Origin: CAWJMN01 sp963844055
Lineage (GTDB): Bacteria; Planctomycetota; Planctomycetia; Pirellulales; Pirellulaceae
DNA: 64,000 nt
Assembly (NCBI GenBank): GCA_963844055.1
Contig: CAWJMN010000001.1
Location: 1,116,001 to 1,180,000 of the forward strand
Direction of reading: 5' to 3'
The notes under the pieces were generated by a model. That model saw only the letters and a list, made by a program, of their open reading frames with translations. It was not told where the DNA came from and made no database searches. The translations under genes were made by a program, and so were the position numbers. The first letter of the stretch is position 1; each line of letters opens with the position of its first letter. This document shows, one piece after another, positions 7,974 to 16,335 of this stretch.

Positions 7974-10667
7974 ATGGACGGCACTGACGCAGAGTTGATT
8001 GGCGAGTTCGTTGTCGAATCCCAGGAGGGGCTCGCCAATATCGAGCAACAAATGTTGGCGATCGAAGCGGCCGGCGACCAGGTCGATTTGGATCTTGTCA
8101 ACGCCGTGTTTCGCACAATGCATACGATCAAAGGCACCTCAGGCTTTCTTGGGCTTGATCGTGTTGGTGCGCTCGCTCACGGACTGGAAGAAATACTCAA
8201 TGGGATGCGGAATCGTGAGATAACACCCACTTCCGAACTGGTGACCACGATCCTGAAGGCAGCTGACTTCATGAAAGGATTGATCGATGCCGTTGAATCG
8301 TCCAACGAGGCCGACATCTCCGAGCATCTAGCGTCACTACAGCAGTATCGACCGGGAATAGAGGCGTCGGCTCCGCATAGCACTACCCCATCCCCGGCTA
8401 TTTCCCCGAGCGGGGTAACGCCAAGCTCTGAAGTGCCTGCTCCCCTGCTCAGAGAGTCGCTTCGCGCCTTTACGATTGAATGCCGCGAAAATCTGACTCG
8501 TATGGACCAAGACCTACTGAAGCTAGATGCGTCCCCAGATTCACAAGGCTTGCTTCGCAGCATGTTTCGTACGATGCATGCCATTAAGAGTGGCGCCGAG
8601 ATGCATAGTCTAAGGCGGCTGGAAAAGCTCGCGGGTGCCGCTGAAACATTGCTCGGCAAATTGCGGGATGGAAAGCGTCCTCTGACCGAAGGCATTGTTG
8701 CGGCCCTATCTGCCACCGTAGAAATGTGTCACTGGGGGCTTGATTTGGTGGAGAGAAGCAGCAGCGATGTGGGCCTGCATTTGGAGCCCATTGTTCAACA
8801 ACTCGCTGAGACAGACCGGGAAATCTCGCCATCCGAGTCAGAGGCGGCTGTTGTGCCTCAATCGAACCCCAATCTGTCTGCGGCACCCCAAGAGCCGGAA
8901 GTACGGGAGAGCAGTTCTCTTTCTCTGCCGGTAAACCATTCCCCTACGCAGGATAGTAATGGTACAGAGCGAACGTCGCATTCCGCCAGTGAAAACACCA
9001 TCCGCGTCGATGTAGCCTTGCTCGATAAGCTGATGACACGTGTGGGGGAGTTGGTGCTTGCCAGGAACCAAATCGTACAGTTTACAAGCCGCCTGGAAGA
9101 CGCCAGCTTCGTTAGTACTGCACAGCGTTTAAACCTGATCACCACCGAACTACAAGAAGGGGTGATGAAGACCCGGATGCAGCCGATAGGAAACGTCTGG
9201 GCTAAGTTTCCAAGGGTGGTTCGTGATCTTGCCTCGCAACTTGGCAAGCAGGTACATATCGAAATGTCGGGCAAGGAGACCGAGTTAGACAAGACCATCG
9301 TCGAAGCGATCAAAGATCCCCTTACTCACCTCGTTCGCAATTCCGTCGATCATGGGATCGAGTCCCCAGAAGTTCGTCGTGCGGCCGGCAAGCCCATCGA
9401 GGGATGCTTGCTCATGCGAGCATATCATGAAGGGGGACAAGTCAATATCGAAATCACTGACGATGGTGCAGGCCTTCACCTGGAACGGATTCGAAAAAAG
9501 GCCATCCAACGTGGTCTGTTGTCGGCAGATCAGGCCGCAAGGCTTTCGGACAGAGACACCGCTCAGCTAATCTTCTCCCCCGGATTCTCCACGGCTGAGC
9601 AAGTAACTAGCGTTTCAGGCCGCGGCGTCGGCATGGATGTGGTGAAAACCAATATCGAGCGAATCGGTGGCACAATTGATCTACAAAATCGCCCCGGCCA
9701 GGGTACGACGATCAAGATCAAAATACCGATTACCCTGGCCATTATTCCAGCACTTGTTGTAACCAATGGAGGCGATCGCTATGCCATTCCGCAGGTCAGC
9801 CTACTCGAGCTTGTGCGTCTAGATGGAGTCGAACTCAAGCAGGGCATTGAGTACGTACACGGTGCTCCCGTCTATCGTTTGCGTGGCAAGTTATTACCGC
9901 TTGTTTACCTCTCAGAGCGACTAGGCTTAATCTCCAAGTCCAATGCAGACGCTCCTCCTCTTGGCGATAGTGCGGTCAATATTGTTGTCCTCCGGGCCAA
10001 TGATCGGCAATTTGGCCTTGTGGTAGATAAAGTCAATGACACCGAGGAAATCGTGGTCAAGCCCCTCAGTCGCCAGCTCAAGGGACTTTCGGAGTTCGCC
10101 GGCGCAACCATCATGGGAGATGGCACAGTCGCCCTCATTTTGGATGTTCTGGCATTAGCCGTGGCTGCTGGATTGGCAGGGGAGTCGCGTGAACAAACCA
10201 TGGGCAATTCTCTCAAGGCCGAGGGACAATCAGAACGGACCCTACAGACGCTGCTCGTCGTCGACGTAGGAGACACACGACGATTTGCACTTCCCACGTC
10301 TCTGATTTCTCGCCTAGAAAAAGTATCGCGATCGGCCGTCGAATACGCAGACGGACGAGAGGTAATTCAGTATCGCGGCGCGATCATGCCACTTGTTCGC
10401 CTTGGCAACGTAGTTGGCACCGCTCAGCCATGCATGGAGGACCGCGACGAAATGCAAATCGTTGTCTATGCCGAAAATGATCTCCGCTGTGGGCTGGTCG
10501 TCAATCGCATCGTGGACATTGTCCAGACGGAAATCCAGTTCTCTACAACCCGAAATGCGGATGACAACCTGCTAGGTACAACGGTAATTCAGCAACGGGT
10601 GACGGACGTCCTAAATCTTCGTCGCCTTGCCATGCACCTTTCTGCTTCCAAGTTTATAGCACACTAA
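7974..10667 (+). CDS. cheA: Chemotaxis histidine kinase CheA with two Hpt domains and two CheW-like domains
   Basis: 897 residues. A first Hpt carries FRTMHTIKGTSGFLG (phospho-His about H50). A second Hpt carries FRTMHAIKSGAEMHSL (about H202). Dimerisation domain and HATPase follow, with HLVRNSVDHGIE, DDGAGL and SGRGVGMDVVKTNIE. Two tandem CheW-like domains make up the C-terminus (about 600-750 and 760-890). Usual CheA has one Hpt and one CheW-like domain, so this is an expanded form. It phosphorylates CheY and CheB in response to receptors. ATG 7974 is preceded by GGCGGGA. It is the first gene of the che operon and is followed after 9 bases by cheW. Confidence 0.96.
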   Translation: MDGTDAELIGEFVVESQEGLANIEQQMLAIEAAGDQVDLDLVNAVFRTMHTIKGTSGFLGLDRVGALAHGLEEILNGMRNREITPTSELVTTILKAADFMKGLIDAVESSNEADISEHLASLQQYRPGIEASAPHSTTPSPAISPSGVTPSSEVPAPLLRESLRAFTIECRENLTRMDQDLLKLDASPDSQGLLRSMFRTMHAIKSGAEMHSLRRLEKLAGAAETLLGKLRDGKRPLTEGIVAALSATVEMCHWGLDLVERSSSDVGLHLEPIVQQLAETDREISPSESEAAVVPQSNPNLSAAPQEPEVRESSSLSLPVNHSPTQDSNGTERTSHSASENTIRVDVALLDKLMTRVGELVLARNQIVQFTSRLEDASFVSTAQRLNLITTELQEGVMKTRMQPIGNVWAKFPRVVRDLASQLGKQVHIEMSGKETELDKTIVEAIKDPLTHLVRNSVDHGIESPEVRRAAGKPIEGCLLMRAYHEGGQVNIEITDDGAGLHLERIRKKAIQRGLLSADQAARLSDRDTAQLIFSPGFSTAEQVTSVSGRGVGMDVVKTNIERIGGTIDLQNRPGQGTTIKIKIPITLAIIPALVVTNGGDRYAIPQVSLLELVRLDGVELKQGIEYVHGAPVYRLRGKLLPLVYLSERLGLISKSNADAPPLGDSAVNIVVLRANDRQFGLVVDKVNDTEEIVVKPLSRQLKGLSEFAGATIMGDGTVALILDVLALAVAAGLAGESREQTMGNSLKAEGQSERTLQTLLVVDVGDTRRFALPTSLISRLEKVSRSAVEYADGREVIQYRGAIMPLVRLGNVVGTAQPCMEDRDEMQIVVYAENDLRCGLVVNRIVDIVQTEIQFSTTRNADDNLLGTTVIQQRVTDVLNLRRLAMHLSASKFIAH

Positions 10668-10676
10668 AAGTGACCC

Positions 10677-11141
10677 ATGACCACCCATACACGCCAATTT
10701 TGCACCTTTTACGTAGACAACCTCCTGCTTGGAATTGATGTCCAGCAGATCCAGGAAGTCATTCGGTACCAGCGAATGACTCGTGTCCCACTAGCGGCGA
10801 CCGCAATTAGTGGATTGATCAATTTGCGGGGACAAATCGTTACCGCAATTGACTTGCGAGCGCGCTTAAACCTGCCTCTTCGTCACCCGGATGCTCCTCC
10901 CATGAATGTGGTCGTAAGGGATGGAGACAATGCGGTTAGCCTCCTCGTTGATCGCATCGGGGATGTCTTAGAAGTGAGCGACGACCTATTTGAGCTTCCC
11001 CCCTCGACGGTTCAAGCGAACGTCAAGGGATTAATTGTCGGTGCCTATAAACTTCCAGACCGGCTGATGCTTGTCTTAGATACTGCCCAGGCCTTTGACG
11101 ATAGCGAATCGCGAGCCTCTGAGTCCCGACTTGCTAGTTAA
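10677..11141 (+). CDS. cheW: Chemotaxis coupling protein CheW
   Basis: 154 residues forming a single CheW domain. Typical segments are LLGIDVQQIQEVIRYQ near the start, ISGLINLRGQIVTAIDLR and VVRDGDNAVSLLVDRIGDVLEV. It couples receptors to CheA. It starts 9 bases after the cheA stop and precedes the receptor gene by 62 bases, so it belongs to the same operon. Confidence 0.95.
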   Translation: MTTHTRQFCTFYVDNLLLGIDVQQIQEVIRYQRMTRVPLAATAISGLINLRGQIVTAIDLRARLNLPLRHPDAPPMNVVVRDGDNAVSLLVDRIGDVLEVSDDLFELPPSTVQANVKGLIVGAYKLPDRLMLVLDTAQAFDDSESRASESRLAS

Positions 11142-11203
11142 CAATCCACGTATCCGTTGACCCCGTTTCCCAATTCTTGTCTTCTTTTTAGGAGTACCGT
11201 TTC

Positions 11204-12871
11204 ATGCCGGCGACCATTCAAAAACCCAAACGTGCCAAGGATTCGATCGACAAAAAGAGATTTGTTGAATCGACGAACCTCTTAGCGGCAATCAGCAAGA
11301 CCCAAGCCGTGATCGAGTTTGAGATGGATGGAACCATCATCACCGCCAATGATAACTTTCTGAAAACCCTCGGGTACACTCTGGAAGCGATCAAAGGACG
11401 CCACCACAGTCTGTTTGTGGAAGATGCAGAACGGAACTCGGCGGCATATCGCGAGTTTTGGGCATCGCTCAATCGTGGCGACAACCTGCCAGGCGAATAT
11501 CGCCGCGTCGGCAAGGGTGGCAAGCTCGTTACCATTCAGGCTTCCTACAATCCTATCGCGGATGGATCGGGGAAGCTCGTCAAGGTTGTGAAGTTTGCCC
11601 AAGATGTGACAGAAATGGCCCGTTCTCGTGCGGAGGCCGCTCGCGTCACATCCATGATGGAGCAAGCTCCGATCAATGTGATGTTTGCGGGTCCTGATTT
11701 CAAGATCAGCTACGTCAATCCTGCTTCGGTGAAGACCCTACGGAGCATCGAAAACCTTTTGCCGATTAAGGCAGACCAAGTCTTGGGCCAATCTATCGAC
11801 ATCTTCCACAAAAATCCCTCGCACCAACGAAAGATGCTTGGAGACCCAAGCAATTTGCCACACCGGACCCAAATTCAGGTCGGCCCCGAAACGTTGGATT
11901 TGCTGGTCTCTCCCATTTATGACCAAAACAAGGCCTATCAGGGGGCCATGGTCACCTGGGAAGTGATTACCCAAAAAATCAAGATGGAGCGCGACATCAA
12001 GGAAAATGCCCAACGCGAAAAGCAAAAGGCAGAAGAGATGTCACGTATTCTCGACCAGGTCAACTGCAGTGCCACGACGCTCGGCTCATCGGCAGAAGAA
12101 CTGACGGCCGTCAGTACGCAAATGGCGGCAAACGCCGATGAAACGGCAGCCCAAGCCAATGTCGTATCGGCCGCATCAGAGCAAGTAAGCAAGAACGTCC
12201 AAACAGTGGCCACGGGCGTGGAAGAGATGAATAGCAGCATCCGAGAGATCGCAAAAAACGCTACTGACTCAGCACGGGTTGCTGGTCAAGCCGTGGCTGC
12301 TGCAGAGAGTGCAAACCGGACCATTTCGAAGTTGGGGGATAGCAGCCTCGAAATTGGCAAGGTTATTAAGGTCATTACTTCCATCGCAGAACAAACCAAC
12401 CTCTTGGCACTGAATGCCACCATCGAAGCGGCACGAGCTGGCGAGGCTGGCAAGGGGTTCGCTGTTGTTGCCAATGAAGTCAAGGAACTTGCCAAAGAGA
12501 CGGCCAAGGCAACTGAAGACATCAGCCGCAAGATCGAGACGATTCAGTCTGATACAAGGGGTGCCGTGGACTCGATCCAGCAGGTAGGAAAAGTCATTGA
12601 ACAGATCAATGACATTTCCAATACGATCGCCAGTGCGGTGGAAGAGCAAACCGCCACCGCGAACGAGATGAGCCGCAACGTCAGTGAAGCGGCCAAGGGA
12701 GCAGCGGAAATTGCCCAAAACATTACCGCCGTAGCCCAGGCAGCTCAAAACACAACCCAAGGTGCCACTAACTCCCAGCAGGCCGCTGCGGAACTGGGCG
12801 CATGGCAACAGAGCTACAGCAGCTGGGGGCAGGGCAGGGAGCGGCGTCGAAATAGGCGGCGACGACTGTAA
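11204..12871 (+). CDS. Soluble PAS-containing methyl-accepting chemotaxis protein, C-terminus frameshifted
   Basis: 555 codons as read. There are two PAS-like domains (about 30-150 and 155-270) and then a receptor signalling domain with the conserved tip EQTNLLALNATIEAARAGEA. No transmembrane helix is present, so this is a cytosolic receptor probably sensing redox or a small ligand (inference). After AAAEL near base 12796 the frame turns into an Arg-rich tail (GRERRRNRRRRL). One base of shift at 12797-12798 restores RMATELQQL, a normal receptor ending, with a stop at 12853-12855. The tail therefore looks like the product of a 1-base deletion or a sequence error. Ribosome site: AGGAG about 10 bases before ATG 11204. 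Confidence 0.92.
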   Translation: MPATIQKPKRAKDSIDKKRFVESTNLLAAISKTQAVIEFEMDGTIITANDNFLKTLGYTLEAIKGRHHSLFVEDAERNSAAYREFWASLNRGDNLPGEYRRVGKGGKLVTIQASYNPIADGSGKLVKVVKFAQDVTEMARSRAEAARVTSMMEQAPINVMFAGPDFKISYVNPASVKTLRSIENLLPIKADQVLGQSIDIFHKNPSHQRKMLGDPSNLPHRTQIQVGPETLDLLVSPIYDQNKAYQGAMVTWEVITQKIKMERDIKENAQREKQKAEEMSRILDQVNCSATTLGSSAEELTAVSTQMAANADETAAQANVVSAASEQVSKNVQTVATGVEEMNSSIREIAKNATDSARVAGQAVAAAESANRTISKLGDSSLEIGKVIKVITSIAEQTNLLALNATIEAARAGEAGKGFAVVANEVKELAKETAKATEDISRKIETIQSDTRGAVDSIQQVGKVIEQINDISNTIASAVEEQTATANEMSRNVSEAAKGAAEIAQNITAVAQAAQNTTQGATNSQQAAAELGAWQQSYSSWGQGRERRRNRRRRL

Positions 12872-12900
12872 CGGGTGAGGTTGCAAGGTGCCTCACCCGT
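12871..12900 (+). terminator. Perfect 10-bp hairpin between receptor gene and cheY
   Basis: ACGGGTGAGG and CCTCACCCGT pair over 10 bases around a 10-base loop, beginning at the receptor stop. Only a weak T-rich stretch follows, so it may attenuate or stabilise the mRNA rather than terminate. It would let the receptor be made at a different level from cheY-cheB-cheR. Confidence 0.6.
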
Positions 12901-12976
12901 TGCAGTGCTCCTATTTTCACAGGCTTTGCAACAGAATTCTCCAGCTAAAAACATTATCAATTTGAGGTAACTTGCG

Positions 12977-13345
12977 ATGCGGGCACTTGTGGTAGATGAC
13001 TCTCGGCCGATCCGACGAATCGAGTCCGATATTCTAAAGCAGCTAGGCTTTGAGACTGCAGATGCCTGTAATGGCAAGGAAGCCCTCTTTCATCTCAAAA
13101 CCAATCCCTTGCCTGATATTGCATTGGTTGATTGGAACATGCCCGAAATGGATGGCCTCGAGTTCATCACGACGGTACGTCGGGACGCTCAGTATGCACG
13201 GATGGCGATCTTGATGGTCACTACCGAGACCGAGACGGATCAGATGCTCAGGGCTTTAAGCGCTGGGGCAGATGAATACCTGATGAAGCCATTTCAAAGA
13301 GAGTGCCTCGTCGACAAGCTCCGCCTTGTGGGAGTCATTAAGTAA
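12977..13345 (+). CDS. cheY: Chemotaxis response regulator CheY
   Basis: 122 residues, a single receiver domain. Visible are the acidic pair D7/D8 (LVVDDSR), phosphoacceptor D52 (IALVDWNMPEMDG), MVTTETE and the lysine in LMKPFQRE. GAGGTAA lies about 6 bases before the ATG. It is the diffusible output of CheA, acting on the motor or other targets. cheB starts one base after its stop, which indicates co-translation. Confidence 0.94.
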   Translation: MRALVVDDSRPIRRIESDILKQLGFETADACNGKEALFHLKTNPLPDIALVDWNMPEMDGLEFITTVRRDAQYARMAILMVTTETETDQMLRALSAGADEYLMKPFQRECLVDKLRLVGVIK

Positions 13346-13346
13346 C

Positions 13347-14432
13347 ATGCGAAAGATTCGTGTACTTGTGGTGGATGACTCTGTCGTCATTCGCAGGTTG
13401 TTGACGGATGTCCTCAGCCAGGATCCAGAGATCGAACTGGCGGGTACTGCGCCCAATGGCCGAATTGCGCTTGCCAAATTGCCACAGCTCAACCCTGATA
13501 TTGTTACGCTCGATATCGAAATGCCGGAGCTTGATGGCCTCGGAACGCTTCCGGAACTGCGTAAAGCCTATCCAAAACTACCAGTCATCATGTTCAGCAC
13601 GCTGACAGAGCGTGGTGCGGTCGCAACGCTGGATGCTCTTGCCAGAGGCGCTACCGACTACGTTACCAAGCCCGCTAACGTGGGAAGCGTTGCCGCCGGC
13701 ATTCAAAGTGTCAAAGATCAGTTGATCCCAAGGATTAAGATGCTCTGCGCCGGTGCAACGACGCCTCCGGACGGTCGCAAAACCGAACCAATACGAAGGC
13801 CAAAAACAATTTCAAATAAGGAGATTTGGGGGAAGCGTACGGATGTCGTAGTCATCGGATCTTCGACGGGGGGACCACAGGCATTAACCGCAGTGCTAGG
13901 GCAACTACCGGCAAGTTTTCCCGTTCCCATCGTCGTTGTTCAGCACATGCCACCAGTATTTACCAAGCACCTTGCCAATCGATTGAATCAAGAATGCGAA
14001 CTGTCGGTAGTCGAAGCTGCTGGGGGCGAAGTGCTTAGGCCTGGTCTAGTGCTGATTGCCCCAGGCGACTTTCATCTTGAACTGCGGAGGCAAACACTGG
14101 CAGTCAAAACGGCACTACAAAAGAGCCCTCCTGAAAACTCGTGTCGGCCGGCTGTCGATGTCCTATTTCGCTCTGCGGCACAGGTATTTGGCTCCAACTG
14201 TTTAGGAGTTGTTCTAACGGGTATGGGGCAAGATGGTCTGCGGGGCGCTGAAGCGATTGTATCCTCGGGAGGAATGATTATCACACAAGATGAGGCTTCA
14301 TCGGTGGTGTGGGGCATGCCTCGCGTCGTTACAGAGGCTGGCTTGGCCCATCATACGCTCCCTCTCAAATCGATCCCCGCAACACTTGTAAACCAAACCG
14401 CAATAGCCCGAGCAACCGCCATTACCTATTAA
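13347..14432 (+). CDS. cheB: Protein-glutamate methylesterase/deamidase CheB
   Basis: 361 residues. The N-terminal receiver has VVDDSVVIRRL, D56 in LDIEMPELDG and VTKPANVGS. The C-terminal esterase has the serine motif GSSTGGPQAL, the His-containing VVVQHMPPVFTKHLANRL and the Asp-containing VLTGMGQDGLRGAEA, giving the Ser-His-Asp triad. It removes methyl groups from receptors. ATG 13347 is chosen since it directly starts the receiver and follows the cheY stop; the frame is open slightly upstream. Confidence 0.96.
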   Translation: MRKIRVLVVDDSVVIRRLLTDVLSQDPEIELAGTAPNGRIALAKLPQLNPDIVTLDIEMPELDGLGTLPELRKAYPKLPVIMFSTLTERGAVATLDALARGATDYVTKPANVGSVAAGIQSVKDQLIPRIKMLCAGATTPPDGRKTEPIRRPKTISNKEIWGKRTDVVVIGSSTGGPQALTAVLGQLPASFPVPIVVVQHMPPVFTKHLANRLNQECELSVVEAAGGEVLRPGLVLIAPGDFHLELRRQTLAVKTALQKSPPENSCRPAVDVLFRSAAQVFGSNCLGVVLTGMGQDGLRGAEAIVSSGGMIITQDEASSVVWGMPRVVTEAGLAHHTLPLKSIPATLVNQTAIARATAITY

Positions 14433-14440
14433 GAGAGTTT

Positions 14441-15274
14441 ATGAGCACTGCAACCCTCACGCCCGAAGCGGTTTCCTTTGTCTGCACACTTGTTCGACAG
14501 CGTTCCGCTATCGAACTCGATGTGACGAAGACGTACCTCATTGAGGCACGGTTGACCCCCATTGCTCGCCGGCACGGCTTTCCATCAACCATGGAAATGA
14601 TCCGCACATTGCAGACGGTTCCGAAACGTGAGATGCAGCAGCAAGTGGTCGAGGCGATGACCACGAACGAAACCAGTTTCTTCCGAGATAGCCATCCATT
14701 TGATGCCCTTCGAACGACGATCATTCCAGAAATACTACGGTCGCGGGTTGCACACCGTTCTCTCAATATTTGGTCCGCTGCCTGTTCGACCGGGCAGGAG
14801 GCCTATTCGATTGGAATGCTGCTGCGAGAGCACTTTCCTGAACTTGCAAGCTGGAAGGTAAGGATCACAGGAACCGATCTGTCCGATGATGTGCTAGAGA
14901 AGGCCCGTGCGGCACGTTTTACTCAGGTTGAGATGAACCGGGGGCTGCCAGCCACCCTGCTTGCGAAATACTTTCGGCGCGACGGCATGCAATGGGAGCT
15001 TGCTCAGTCAATCCGCGAACTCACGAGCTTCTCCAAGTTAAATTTGATTGAAACTTGGCCTCCCCTGCCGCAAATGGATGTCGTGTTCCTTCGCAACGTC
15101 CTGATCTATTTTTCCCCCGAAACGAAAAGGCTGATCTTGGCAAAGATTCGAAAGGTGATGGCCCCCCATGCCATCCTCTTTTTAGGAGCGGCCGAAACGA
15201 CGATGGGTCTCGACGCTGCATTTCAGCGTGTGCAAGTCGAAGGCAGTGTTTTCTATCGCCTTATTTCCTCGTAA
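14441..15274 (+). CDS. cheR: Chemotaxis protein methyltransferase CheR
   Basis: 277 residues. An N-terminal helical CheR domain leads into an S-adenosylmethionine-binding fold with WSAACSTGQEAYSIGML, RITGTDLSDDVLEKAR and DVVFLRNVLIYFSPETK. It methylates receptor glutamates, opposing CheB. ATG 14441 (MSTATLTPE) is preceded by AAGAGAG; the longer open frame from 14309 overlaps cheB and is discarded. It lies 8 bases after cheB. Confidence 0.96.
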   Translation: MSTATLTPEAVSFVCTLVRQRSAIELDVTKTYLIEARLTPIARRHGFPSTMEMIRTLQTVPKREMQQQVVEAMTTNETSFFRDSHPFDALRTTIIPEILRSRVAHRSLNIWSAACSTGQEAYSIGMLLREHFPELASWKVRITGTDLSDDVLEKARAARFTQVEMNRGLPATLLAKYFRRDGMQWELAQSIRELTSFSKLNLIETWPPLPQMDVVFLRNVLIYFSPETKRLILAKIRKVMAPHAILFLGAAETTMGLDAAFQRVQVEGSVFYRLISS

Positions 15275-15290
15275 ACGAGAATTTCAAACC

Positions 15291-15743
15291 ATGGATATTA
15301 CCTACAGCGACTATATCGAACCCGTTGTTCAAAGTGTGTTTTCTACGATGCTTAACCAAGATTTGGTCAGAGTCGATGAACCAACTCTGGCGGATCAGCA
15401 ATCCCTTATTGCAACGATCCACATATCGGGACAGTGGATGGGGAGTGTTGTGTTGGCGCTCTCACCAGAAGTAGCTCGTGTTTCGGCAGCCACCATGCTG
15501 CAGATTGCCGAGGAAGAATGCACCGAGTCGGACAAACAAGAAGTTGCCGCCGAACTAGCCAACATGGTGGGCGGCAACCTAAAAAGCCTACTCCCTGGGC
15601 CGTCTTTCCTTTCTCTTCCTACCATTGTCACCGGCCATGACTTTGAGTTACGGATGCACGACACACAGCTTCTCGATGATGTGATATTGGCTGGCGAAGC
15701 AGGAGCGTTGCGAGTTCGACTCTACTCACAAATTGACAAGTGA
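15291..15743 (+). CDS. cheX: CheX-like CheY-phosphatase
   Basis: 150 residues. The segment VAAELANMVGGNLKSLLP matches the CheC/CheX phosphatase signature (E-x-x-N helix with following G-N-x-K). The domain otherwise alternates strands as in CheX. It probably dephosphorylates CheY and resets the pathway (family knowledge). It starts 16 bases after cheR and closes the che operon. The ATG at 15291 gives a normal length; the open frame begins earlier inside cheR. Confidence 0.85.
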   Translation: MDITYSDYIEPVVQSVFSTMLNQDLVRVDEPTLADQQSLIATIHISGQWMGSVVLALSPEVARVSAATMLQIAEEECTESDKQEVAAELANMVGGNLKSLLPGPSFLSLPTIVTGHDFELRMHDTQLLDDVILAGEAGALRVRLYSQIDK

Positions 15744-15825
15744 TTCAAAACCGAGCTGTTTGCTTCCATCGATAGCGTAATAAGTCGCAATTGAATATCT
15801 ATGTCTTACTATCGGATCAAATGCC

Positions 15826-16335
15826 ATGCGCATCATCTATCAAGGTACCGGAATGGGGCTAGTTGCCTTGGCTATGATTGGCGCTGTCCTTCCCCTAATT
15901 CCTACAACGCCATTTCTTTTGCTTGCGACCGCTTGCTTTATGCGTTCCTCGCCTCAGTGGAATGCATGGCTGTTTCGCACGCCTCTGTTTGGAAGAGCAT
16001 TACAAGATTGGCAAGATCATGGATGCATTCGCCCGCAGGCAAAGATCATGGCGATAGCCAGCATGGCTTTTCTGGGGGTGCCTGCCACACTTAGTGGAAA
16101 GCTGCCCTTGGGAATAAGCATTCTACTACTGCTCAGCACTTGGCATTGCAGCCAGTGTGGTATTGTTCCTGCCAGCCAAGCCGCTAAGGCCATATTGCAG
16201 AAAGAAGTCAGAAGTAGCCGACCTGCAATAGAACCTAAACTACGCTGTTCAGCATGGCGAGCACTTTTTCGGAAAGCTGCCACGAAGAAAAGGGCTTCGG
16301 CAAGAATTCGCAGCTCGTGTCTCTCATCATGTTAG
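15826..16335 (+). CDS. DUF454 (YbaN-like) inner-membrane protein with extended tail
   Basis: 169 residues. The N-terminus GMGLVALAMIGAVLPLIPTT, followed by PFLLLATACFMRSSPQWNAW and LFGRALQDWQDHGCI, is the DUF454 pattern, with two hydrophobic hairpins. Function is unknown. The family is normally about 120-130 residues; the last 35-40 residues here are basic and run antisense into the 3' end of the convergent kinase for 101 bases. The tail may be a read-through after loss of the original stop. Confidence 0.8.
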   Translation: MRIIYQGTGMGLVALAMIGAVLPLIPTTPFLLLATACFMRSSPQWNAWLFRTPLFGRALQDWQDHGCIRPQAKIMAIASMAFLGVPATLSGKLPLGISILLLLSTWHCSQCGIVPASQAAKAILQKEVRSSRPAIEPKLRCSAWRALFRKAATKKRASARIRSSCLSSC

